Shown: positions 30,022 to 38,399 of the stretch, one piece after another
How positions within the stretch are numbered: the first letter of the stretch is position 1
Layout: each line of letters starts with the position of its first letter
Assembly: GCA_022539475.1 (NCBI GenBank)
Contig: VCMS01000378.1
Span: 1 to 64,000, forward strand
DNA from: Gracilaria domingensis
Taxonomy: Eukaryota; Rhodophyta; Florideophyceae; Gracilariales; Gracilariaceae
Direction of reading: 5' to 3'
Length of the DNA stretch: 64,000 bases
Position numbers and translations under genes: made by a program
The notes under the pieces: generated by a model
Databases searched by the model: none
Seen by the model: only the letters and a program-made list of their open reading frames with translations
What the model was told of the DNA's origin: nothing

Positions 30022-30463
30022 ACGATTTCGGAAGTAGCACAGGATCACAAAAAAAGGCACCACGAGGTGAACATGTAGAGGATGGAGCCCTTAATGTTTA
30101 AGGCTGTACAAGATCAACGTGCTCAGTTGGTCCCTCATCTGAATCAATGATAGAATCGATTTTGATGTAGAAATCGGTGTTTGTAAAAACCATTTGAGTG
30201 GGAGGACAAAGTGGAGCAGGGTAGTTTGATCGAAGAACATGGACAGTTCCCTGTAGTGCAGAAGGCCGGAACATCCGCGTCCAAGGAGTTAACTCTACGA
30301 TAGTCTCCGCCTTTGGAATGAGGAGGGCACGGAAGAGTGGTGGTTCTTTTCATGTTCTGTAGGCCGCCCGTAAAGATATGCATTCTCATATGTGGTCGAT
30401 GGTTTTGTTTTGCGGGGGTAAAAACTCGAACATTACGGAGAATGCCACCTCTGGTGGCGGTAA
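30022..30463. other. Spacer, possibly decayed coding sequence
   Basis: No open frame of useful length. Short pieces in the plus-strand frames look weakly protein-like, so it could be a decayed 5' part of the 30464 frame. GTAAGT at 30460-30465 could be a splice donor but has no partner I can place. Confidence 0.25.
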
Positions 30464-31006
30464 GTGCAGAATCAAGGAGCAGATATTCGAATCAGAGCGA
30501 CTACTGGGCAACTCAAGTTGCTGAATCTTCCTCCGCTTACCAATCAACAGTGGAACTTGGCTTTCTCCTGGACGGCAAATGCTGGAGAAGCGAAGACACT
30601 TTGGATGATGGGGTTCTTTGGTCGTCCCAGCTTAAGTGCCTTAGAAGACGAATCGATAGTGTTCAAAGGAGTCGGAACGAAACCGCCTTCACGAGGCCGA
30701 ATTCACGCACAGTTCTGCCTTGTCCTTTTCTGGGAAGTATGTAATAGAGTGCTATACAGTGTTTCTTTCAGCGAGCTGAAAGAAAGAGGAAGGGCCCTGT
30801 TGCACCAATTTGGTTCAGGAATCGACGCTGTGTCCGTACTTGAGCCACATCTCTCTAACAGCAGTCCATGTTTTTTGAAGCTGGAACATACTGTGAAAAA
30901 AATGTTTGAAGAGCTCGTAAAGTGGAACAGAACGTTCCCTCTTCATTGCAAACGCGAGGAATGCTGTAGTGGGAAAGTTCCTGGTAACGCTGGATTACGC
31001 TGGTAA
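30464..31006 (+). CDS. Hypothetical protein fragment
   Basis: A 180-codon frame without an ATG start. It contains LPPLTNQQWNLAFSWTAN, an aromatic stretch FCLVLFWEVCNRVLYSVSF and a Cys-rich end (CKREECC). It runs tail to tail into the transposase-like gene, overlapping its end by about 12 bases. It may be the 3' remainder of a longer gene. Function unknown. Confidence 0.35.
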   Translation: MQNQGADIRIRATTGQLKLLNLPPLTNQQWNLAFSWTANAGEAKTLWMMGFFGRPSLSALEDESIVFKGVGTKPPSRGRIHAQFCLVLFWEVCNRVLYSVSFSELKERGRALLHQFGSGIDAVSVLEPHLSNSSPCFLKLEHTVKKMFEELVKWNRTFPLHCKREECCSGKVPGNAGLRW

Positions 31007-33334
31007 GGAGTTATTGCCTTCCATTGCTTTTAACATTTCGTGCTCATGGAGCGAATAGTCTTCCTCTACAGCCGTTGCTATTCTTCTGGACGTCTTTTTG
31101 TAGTGTCTCTTAAATAGCAGGTGTGTATGTTCGTATATGCCTGCGTCGTAGTACTTGATACTTCCGCAGACGGCGAAATCGTCCACGAGATGATCGAGAA
31201 GATGAACTTCAGAGTTCCAGTCTGGAGGGATGAAAATCCGCCAGAGTCCTCTGTTGCNNNNNNNNNNNNNNNNNNNNNNNNNNNNNNNNNNNNNNNNNNN
31301 NNNNNNNNNNNNNNNNNNNNNNNNNNNNNNNNNNNNNNNNNNNNNNNNNNNNNNNNNNNNNNNNNNNNNNNNNNNNNNNNNNNNNNNNNNNNNNNNNNNN
31401 NNNNNNNNNNNNNNNNNNNNNNNNNNNNNNNNNNNNNNNNNNNNNNNNNNNNNNNNNNNNNNNNNNNNNNNNNNNNNNNNNNNNNNNNNNNNNNNNNNNN
31501 NNNNNNNNNNNNNNNNNNNNNNNNNNNNNNNNNNNNNNNNNNNNNNNNNNNNNNNNNNNNNNNNNNNNNNNNNNNNNNNNNNNNNNNNNNNNNNNNNNNN
31601 NNNNNNNNNNNNNNNNNNNNNNNNNNNNNNNNNNNNNNNNNNNNNNNNNNNNNNNNNNNNNNNNNNNNNNNNNNNNNNNNNNNNNNNNNNNNNNNNNNNN
31701 NNNNNNNNNNNNNNNNNNNNNNNNNNNNNNNNNNNNNNNNNNNNNNNNNNNNNNNNNNNNNNNNNNNNNNNNNNNNNNNNNNNNNNNNNNNNNNNNNNNN
31801 NNNNNNNNNNNNNNNNNNNNNNNNNNNNNNNNNNNNNNNNNNNNNNNNNNNNNNNNNNNNNNNNNNNNNNNNNNNNNNNNNNNNNNNNNNNNNNNNNNNN
31901 NNNNNNNNNNNNNNNNNNNNNNNNNNNNNNNNNNNNNNNNNNNNNNNNNNNNNNNNNNNNNNNNNNNNNNNNNNNNNNNNNNNNNNNNNNNNNNNNNNNN
32001 NNNNNNNNNNNNNNNNNNNNNNNNNNNNNNNNNNNNNNNNNNNNNNNNNNNNNNNNNNNNNNNNNNNNNNNNNNNNNNNNNNNNNNNNNNNNNNNNNNNN
32101 NGTCCTTAGCCTCAAGAATATCCGCACAATAACTTGCAAGCAGAGGATGGCACACTCGACTTAGTTTGTCTTCGCCGATGAACTGAAAACCTTTCTGCGT
32201 GAGATTTAGAATGGGCTCCAGGACTTGACGAAGAGATTCTTGAAGGATTTGCATCCTGAACTCGCGTAGAGACTTGCTAGAAACAAATGGCATTGCGTCT
32301 GCTTCAGATGCGGAAACCTCGATCAGTGTGGTAGGGAAGTATGCCACTACTGTGAGGTCATCACGGATACACTTACGGCGAAGCTCGTCGGAGAAGTTGA
32401 GAAATATGAGGTGAAGAGGATAGGGGGTAACCGATGTTTGCTTTAGAGTTGTTGAAGACTTATCGGTGTATACCTGCAGAAGACCTACGAAAGATTCACT
32501 GTAACTTATTTCTTGGGAGTACCACACTATTCTACTATCCAAAGAGCCCATGACCATTTCCTTAAGTTTTGAGGTGGCGTCTCTTGCGAGAGAGCCGGAC
32601 ATGGGGTGAGATATTTTCGTGGAGTGGGTCTGAGGTATAGGGTGGAAGAATGTGTTTTCGTTGTTAGCCAACTGGAGCTGTTTCACAAGTGTCTGAACGG
32701 GGTCTCTCGTGTAGAGGGTGGCGCTGAACTTACATCCTTCTGGCGAGACAGTTCTGCGATTGAAACCGTCCTTTGAGGCGTATCGTTCGAAAATGGCGTT
32801 CTTCAGTTCTGTACAGCGCTTGGAACTTGTTATGGTCTCGTTGAATCGCTTTTGCGAGAATCGCGGGTCCCGAAGTAGCCCAATTAGCTCGTCCGCCTCA
32901 CGATGACCAAGGTTGGAAGCTACTGAAGCCAGACAAACCGTGAGATAATCCATATGCAAATCACTAAGGGCCTCCTCAGAAGGCACTGGGCGGGAACTGC
33001 TTCCGTGTTCTCGCTCTAATGACGCGGGACCCGGGGAAGGAGAAACACAATGCGAAGTGTCCGGAATGGGAGGGGCGCACGGAGTGGGGTCGACGATGTC
33101 CTCGGACACTGGAGGCTCGGGAAGGCGACAAGGGGCAGTGACCGTTTCGGAAGATGCGGGCGCGGGCGCGGAAAGCTTGAGACGCTTGCTTCTCCGAATA
33201 GCCCGGCTATTGTCGTCTTCCAGCGCTGCTTTCAGACGAAACGGGCAATGGTTGACATGCTGTTGAAGAGATAAGACTCCTCGGCGAGTAACGAAGGGGC
33301 ACCCACGCTTCTTATGTGTACAGTAGTAGACCAT
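30995..33334 (-). CDS. Plavaka/KDZ-like (CACTA-related) DNA transposase with an assembly gap inside
   Basis: On the minus strand from the Met at 33334 (a Met at 33418 is also possible). The N-terminus holds a zinc-finger-like segment (CTHKKRGC...HVNHC), then a Pro/Ser-rich stretch. Near codon 319 of the long frame is VYTDKSSTTLKQTSV followed by PYPLHLIFLNFSDELRRKC and VVAYFPTTL. This matches the SDKT...PVYLTIGN-xx-RRKPS...LIGYLP block that I know from fungal Plavaka and related transposases; the Asp is probably catalytic. After the gap, SIKYYDAGIYEHTHLLFKRHYKKTS fits their C-terminal block. The gap hides about 281 codons. The frame is open on both sides. Confidence 0.65.
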   Translation of the reverse strand: MVYYCTHKKRGCPFVTRRGVLSLQQHVNHCPFRLKAALEDDNSRAIRRSKRLKLSAPAPASSETVTAPCRLPEPPVSEDIVDPTPCAPPIPDTSHCVSPSPGPASLEREHGSSSRPVPSEEALSDLHMDYLTVCLASVASNLGHREADELIGLLRDPRFSQKRFNETITSSKRCTELKNAIFERYASKDGFNRRTVSPEGCKFSATLYTRDPVQTLVKQLQLANNENTFFHPIPQTHSTKISHPMSGSLARDATSKLKEMVMGSLDSRIVWYSQEISYSESFVGLLQVYTDKSSTTLKQTSVTPYPLHLIFLNFSDELRRKCIRDDLTVVAYFPTTLIEVSASEADAMPFVSSKSLREFRMQILQESLRQVLEPILNLTQKGFQFIGEDKLSRVCHPLLASYCADILEAKDXXXXXXXXXXXXXXXXXXXXXXXXXXXXXXXXXXXXXXXXXXXXXXXXXXXXXXXXXXXXXXXXXXXXXXXXXXXXXXXXXXXXXXXXXXXXXXXXXXXXXXXXXXXXXXXXXXXXXXXXXXXXXXXXXXXXXXXXXXXXXXXXXXXXXXXXXXXXXXXXXXXXXXXXXXXXXXXXXXXXXXXXXXXXXXXXXXXXXXXXXXXXXXXXXXXXXXXXXXXXXXXXXXXXXXXXXXXXXXXXXXXXXXXXXXXXXXXXXXXXXXXXXXXXXXXXXXXXXXXXXXNRGLWRIFIPPDWNSEVHLLDHLVDDFAVCGSIKYYDAGIYEHTHLLFKRHYKKTSRRIATAVEEDYSLHEHEMLKAMEGNNSLPA
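31258..32101. other. Assembly gap of 844 Ns
   Basis: Unsequenced bases inside the transposase-like gene. The same minus frame is open on both sides, so the gap length is probably close to true, but this may be chance. Confidence 0.98.
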
Positions 33335-33698
33335 GGGAAGAAGAAATGAACGAGAAACGACGACAAAGACTGCAAGGGAAGGGCGTCCGAAGGGAGAAGG
33401 AGGTCTAGCGACAGTCAATATCGACGTGTTGCTCAGAACGGAGAATATATTTTGAGTTTAAATCACGTGCTTTCGTTCAAAAAGGAACGTAGGTACACGT
33501 CGACCTCAACACAAGGGTGTACTTCTCGTATTATCTACCACTGGTTATAAACCTCTGGTTTCCCAACGTTGTACGCTGTACACTTGTCCAATCTCGCACA
33601 GAAAAATTAATCTCTTCCCTCCACCGCCGCCGCCGCCCGTCCGACGTCCGATCTTTTGTTACCGTCGTGATCCGTGCCATCCTCGCGTTCTACTCCGC

Positions 33699-33764
33699 TC
33701 CGTCGTACGTTTTGGCGCCCTCGCACTCGCTACGAAGTGCGAGGGCGGAAAAAAGTACGACGGA
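33699..33764. repeat. Perfect-arm hairpin beside the transposase-like gene
   Basis: Outer arms TCCGTCGTAC and GTACGACGGA (33699-33708, 33755-33764) and inner arms built on GCCCTCGCACT and AGTGCGAGGGC. It lies 365 bases upstream of the transposase-like start. Confidence 0.75.
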
Positions 33765-34026
33765 TTACGAAGTAGCGTGCTGAGAATGGATTCCATTAAG
33801 CGGACATGAAGCGTACCTCATTCTCTTTCTCCGCCCTCGTCGGACGCCTCCATAAAGCGGACAGCATCCGTATCTCACGGATGTATTCCGTGCAGTCTTT
33901 CCGTGCAGTCTTTTCGTACGTGCTTCCATTTCCTTCTACGTATCTTTGTTCTAAACTAACCAATCTTCACCACGTCTCTTCGCGCTCTGCGACATGTAAA
34001 CGGCAGGAAAAAGGCTTTGGGTTACT

Positions 34027-34544
34027 TTTGCGAGTTACTAGGTCCCTCGACTTTTCTAGCGCAACGTTTCTGTTTTGCTCTTATCAATGGTACGTTCTAT
34101 CGCATTTCAACTGTATCCAACGGAGCATTGACTAACTTATGGATACTTTCTGCTTGCGTATACAGGAAAACGACCAATTTCATTTCGTTTCTCAAGATCG
34201 ATCTCTGGCTGTTCGGGATAGGCGATTCTGGTACTTGGTTGGGACATAGGCTGCTCTCTCGTTTATCGCATCTTGCGGTATGTTTGCTGCTTGGGCATTC
34301 TTGGTGTCCTTGGTTGTGAGTTCTCGCTTCGACACCTTTTCGCGCTTTACGATGATGGTGGGCTGGTAATCTAACCGATCCCTTTCCTGCTTCTTCTTCC
34401 GTTTGCGAGTTACTAGGTCTCTCGACTTTTCTAGTACAACGTTTCTGTTTTGCTCTTATCAATGGTACGTTCTATCGCATTTCAACTGTATCCAACGGAT
34501 CATTGACTAACTTATGGATACTTTCCGCTTGCGTATACAGGTAA
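34027..34544 (+). repeat. Direct repeat of about 150 bp (34027-34177 and 34403-34544)
   Basis: Two nearly identical blocks start TTTGCGAGTTACTAGGTC and end TTGCGTATACAGG, 376 bases apart. Between them is unrelated sequence. No gene is visible in 33475-34874; the frames there are short. Confidence 0.8.
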
Positions 34545-34595
34545 ATGACTTTTGATGCGTACGTAGCTCACGAGTTGCAGGTGCAGGTTCCTCAA

Positions 34596-34747
34596 GTAGG
34601 GAACCATGCATCTGGGCATGGTTCCCTACATGACGAACGGAGAGGATGAGGCGCTTCGCGCCTCATCCTCTCGGAGTGCGTATTTGTTCTACCGATACAG
34701 CCGATGGTGGAGGTGCAGTCTGCGGCATCTGCCGCAGATTGCGCCTA
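34596..34747. repeat. Cluster of three long hairpins
   Basis: 34596-34629: 14 bp perfect stem (GTAGGGAACCATGC). 34640-34672: 15 bp perfect stem with a 3-base loop (GAGAGGATGAGGCGC). 34711-34747: 17 bp stem (arm AGGTGCAGTCTGCGGCA) in which two positions pair only as G-U. The wobble pairs hint that the structure works as RNA. Confidence 0.8.
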
Positions 34748-34874
34748 CACCCGATCCATCATGGGGAAATGGTACATGTAATATAGCGAAGTAGTGGTTA
34801 GCAAAAGCGGTCGATAGAAGAATAGATACGAATAAAACGGTATGATTTCATAATGGGCATCATCTGTACTAGCA

Positions 34875-36125
34875 CTAGTATTCCATGCGTTGCAGGGTAT
34901 CATTCCGCAGAAGGTATCGTGTAATGTGCACCTTAATGGAAACTGAACCTAGAATTCGCGAAATACAGTTCAGGTAGCCCTCGACTAAAGAACTAGCACG
35001 AGTGGAAAACCCACCAGTATTTACTGCACAGCGATTCTGGACGACCCAAGCAATTATCTGCAAATTTTGAAATAATTGATCTCGATATTTTTTCAAAAAA
35101 TTTACTGGACGACCCTTGCCAATTTCTGGATGACCCTCGCCAAAAACTAGCATCTGCAAGAGACAGACGATAGGACCCTCTCCGTAGAACGTCCTCGTTT
35201 CGAGTGTAACATTTATCCTGCGAATGGAACCCTTGACCTTACCGGTCCCTCGCGAGAAGCGATTCAAAGTAACATCCTCCAACCGATAATAACGGTACGA
35301 CAACAGCTTCGTGTGAAGTGGGTCCGTGACCTTTAACTCCTTGAGTCCCAAGTGGCGTCGAGCTTTCGTGCGTGAACGTAGCACTGCTTTAGAAGCCAGC
35401 GTCGCTTTCGACCTTGTCGAGAGAGACCAGTGAAGGTTGTCATCGATATGAGATGAGCTTGACGATCTGTTTTCAGTCACATTACTGGAGCTAGAGCTCG
35501 ACGAATCCGAATTATAGTGAACTCGTTTTGGGTGTCGACGCCTATGTTTTACCGACCGGTGGTCTTCATCAGCGAATCGGATCTCCCAAGGAGCCGGTGC
35601 GTCCACGGCTTCATCCATGCGGATTATTTCCTCAAGCGCATCCAAACACGAACGAAATCGATCGATATCGGTACGCATTTCATCGACAAATGCTCGGTAC
35701 TCCTGAACAAAGGTTTCTGGAGTGCCCAGATTTTCCATAATGGAATTCACGTCCTTTCTCACAAAAAGTAAGTCACCTGAGACATCCCTCACTTGATCAT
35801 CATCGACACGCTTCCTCAGCGTACTAACGTTCTGTAGGAGTTTCACGTGAGCAGCGTGATTAATATCTAAGCGGGATGCTAACCTAGCCAACTCGGCTAC
35901 GGTAGCAACTCTAGGGGTAAACGTAGATGGCGTCTCAACGACAGGTTGAGATGAGTCCACGCTTCCTCTGGGTGCTTCCGTTACTGAACGCGCTCTCCGG
36001 GGACCGGGTACGACCTCAAGAGGTGGCACTATATCTCGGTTAGACCGGGGTGCCGGTGCAGTAGATGGTACCGCATTCGATGACCGCGCGGACCCGGTTC
36101 GAGGTCCACGAGTCGGTGGCGGCAT
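34875..36125 (-). pseudogene. Gag-like protein of a retroelement (fossil remnant)
   Basis: A minus-strand open frame of ~416 codons from MPPPTRGPRTGSA at 36125; the codons before it belong to an adjoining copia fragment. It has a Pro/Arg/Ser-rich start, a coiled-coil middle, a Ser run, and a region (DPLHTKLLSYRYYRL, RTFYGEGPIVCLLQMLVFG) that resembles the capsid part of Ty3-type Gag proteins. No pol follows. The match is by general pattern only; another unknown gene cannot be excluded. Confidence 0.45.
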
Positions 36126-36144
36126 ACTGGAAACCAGTAACAAA

Positions 36145-36690
36145 CCCAATCCACTATGGCCCTTTCGTCTCGGATTTGCCACTTTGCCAGTTCCTCTTCA
36201 TCGGTTGTTGCAGAAGTGGTGAGATGGTTCTTGAGGTCTTTCACTGCAAGTACGTACTGAATCGTTTGCATCCGTTTGTGGAAGGTATTCTCAAACAACT
36301 TCTAGATCTTGAGCGCGATGAACGAATCCATGTTGTGAGAAGGAAACAGCGGAGCAAATCAAATACGCCGCTGGCAGGTAGGCAGCAACAGCAGACAACG
36401 ATAGCAAACAAGAGCAGCAAACAACAACAGCAAAAACAAGAACAAAACTTCAACAATCGGGACCACTGGCAGGAACTAAATTCCCAGTACCCTAGGGGAT
36501 AGGACCCTTACTCTTGATACCCGGAGACCCTCTTGGTAAGAAACGGCTTCTGCTGTATACCTCCGCCTGGGTTCCAGGAGAAGGCGCGTTGCTCTCTACG
36601 AGGCGACCGAAGGATGGTTAATAACCAAAGATATGTCTTCACCACTTAACCCAATCTGGCCTCTTGCAAGAACTTGCTCGACCTCAAAAT
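36145..36690 (-). mobile_element. Inverted fragment of copia family A (leader end and gag start)
   Basis: The reverse complement matches 9780-10310: the GGTACCAGGAATC-type block, the GTTGTT-rich leader end and the start of Gag (IQYVLAVKDLKNHLTTS, WQIRDERA). It is more diverged than the copy at 8120-14962, so it is older. It abuts the gag-like frame at 36125. Confidence 0.8.
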
Positions 36691-36701
36691 TGCAGGTACC
36701 G

Positions 36702-36890
36702 AAATGTTGGCGTATAAGTCGAAATTTTGTGAGAACGCGTATCTCACCAAGATAGGTATTTCTTGTTCTTCAATGCGGCCATATATGGGCCATATTTCGG
36801 CCATATTTCGGCTACATGCATGAAAACGGAAACTTCTTATCTTGTCAAGATATATGCTCTCACGAGTTTTAGACTTATACGCCAACATTT
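36702..36890. mobile_element. Small inverted-repeat (MITE-like) element
   Basis: 19 bp perfect terminal inverted repeats (AAATGTTGGCGTATAAGTC at 36702-36720 and its complement at 36872-36890), with arms extending imperfectly to about 47 bp. The middle has GGCCATATTTCGG repeated in tandem. Total 189 bp and no coding capacity. I see no clear target duplication. Confidence 0.65.
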
Positions 36891-36941
36891 GGGTTACATA
36901 TCGGGCATATTTCGGCCATAACCGGGGTTTATAGGGGACGG

Positions 36942-37330
36942 GTGTTGCATCTCTCACACAGCGTCAAAGTAGGGGCACACCCTGGGGACAGGAAACTCTA
37001 TCTGAATCTCCGAAGAGATTTCTATTGGCCAGCAATGGCATTCGACTGCTTTGCAGTGCGCCGTTCGTGTACGGAATGCGCGCGAAACAACGTCAGACTT
37101 CGACGGTATTGTAAGAAGTTGTCGCTGTTTCGAGCTCGCGCTCCATTGGAGTTCATCGCGATCGATATTCTTGGTGAATTGATCAAGACTGCTCGCGGTA
37201 ACCGCTTTCTCCTGGTTATCACGGACAGGTTTTCAAAGCTGGTACGGACAGTACCGTTAAAGCGTATCACCTTATATGTTCTCGCGAACGAGGTAATGAT
37301 GTCGCCGACACGGTGTTCTTCGACGCAAGA
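36942..37330 (+). pseudogene. Ty3/gypsy integrase fragment (fossil)
   Basis: The zinc-binding HHCC region (HPGDRKLYLNLRRDFYWPAM, RSCTECARNN) and the start of the catalytic core (PLEFIAIDILGE, LLVITDRFSKLVRTVPLK) of a Ty3-type integrase. It is a short remnant with no neighbouring RT. Confidence 0.8.
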
Positions 37331-37639
37331 GGGGGAATGTGTAGAGCAATCGCGATTTCGCGTTTGTGACGTGTTCCGTCTCATAACACCTCGGCTTTCC
37401 GAGTTGCCTCTACAGCAAGGTTATGAACTTAGGTGGCATTCTGACGCCATATGGCATGGTGGCACCCGATGGGGTTGATGGATTGGTAACTGGTTGTGGC
37501 AGTGGATCGCGTGTACGCGTGTATGGATTGGCTCTGTTACAGAGAAAATTGGATTGGTTCTTAGAATTAGTGGCTGCCAAGGCGGGTCTGCACAAGTGCA
37601 ACACGTGTGTGGCTCTGCCGTATTTGGCACTACTTAGTT

Positions 37640-38350
37640 TATTTATTTAGTTTAATTTGTGGAAACCTACTTAGGTGATGGCGACCTCGCCGTCACCACC
37701 ACAAATTAAACTCAACCTTGTCCACGGCTCTGACTTGAGCACCTGCGCGTAGTGCACAACTCCGCGAGGAGGGTCACCGCGTACGTGCTTATTTCATCCC
37801 CAAGGGATCACTCAGGTACCCTGATCTAACACTACGTTTCTCTTCGGACTGTGTTCGCACATTTATTTGCAGGTATCTGCTACTCTAGTGTTCAGAAATT
37901 GTATCGACTCTGTATAGAGGCCTGCCGCGTGGGCTCAATACACATCGTCACCCTCGGCCCGGGTCTGTTGCCGCTTGTCGCACGACCCCCGCCCTCGTGT
38001 TTGTCCCTTTTTCTTTTCTTTTCTTTCCCCTTTTTCCCATCCTTTTCCCTATCTTTTCCCTCTTTTTCGAGGCACCGCGTCGACCTGGTTCCATTCCTTC
38101 CACCTCCGATCAGAGATCTCCGACTCTCGGACGTCTGCTTACAGATCCCCTCTTGGGGATTTCCGCAGTCACCTCAGTGGTAATTCCGAAGTACGGGCGG
38201 ATTTATACCCGCGCTATCCGTATACGGAGGGCTCTTCTGCTGAGTCTACCTCCCAAGGGAGCAAGGATTCGAGCACCTTCAGTGTCATTTCTCCCAAGTG
38301 GGATTTGCACTACATTGTTCTGGAGACAGGTGTGCTAGGAAATATGCGGA
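37640..38350. repeat. Hairpin-rich repeat family E, copy 1
   Basis: Contains a long palindrome at about 37651-37714 (TTTAATTTGTGG with its complement, enclosing GGTGATGGCGA and TCGCCGTCACC), then CTCCGCGAGGAG, ATCCCCAAGGGAT, ATCCCCTCTTGGGGAT, TCCGTATACGGA and CTCCCAAGGGAG. The order and spacing recur at 59510-59650, 60140-60240 and 61000-61110 with different stem bases. It could be part of an LTR or untranslated region; no gene is seen. Confidence 0.55.
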
Positions 38351-38399
38351 TTTAGTTCATTTCTCTGGATACGTTCAGAGCATATCGATGTGAATCCGC

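Noticed and set aside
31121-32164. Plus-strand frames across the N gap
   Set aside because: Most of their length is Ns; the minus frame has recognisable transposase blocks on both sides.
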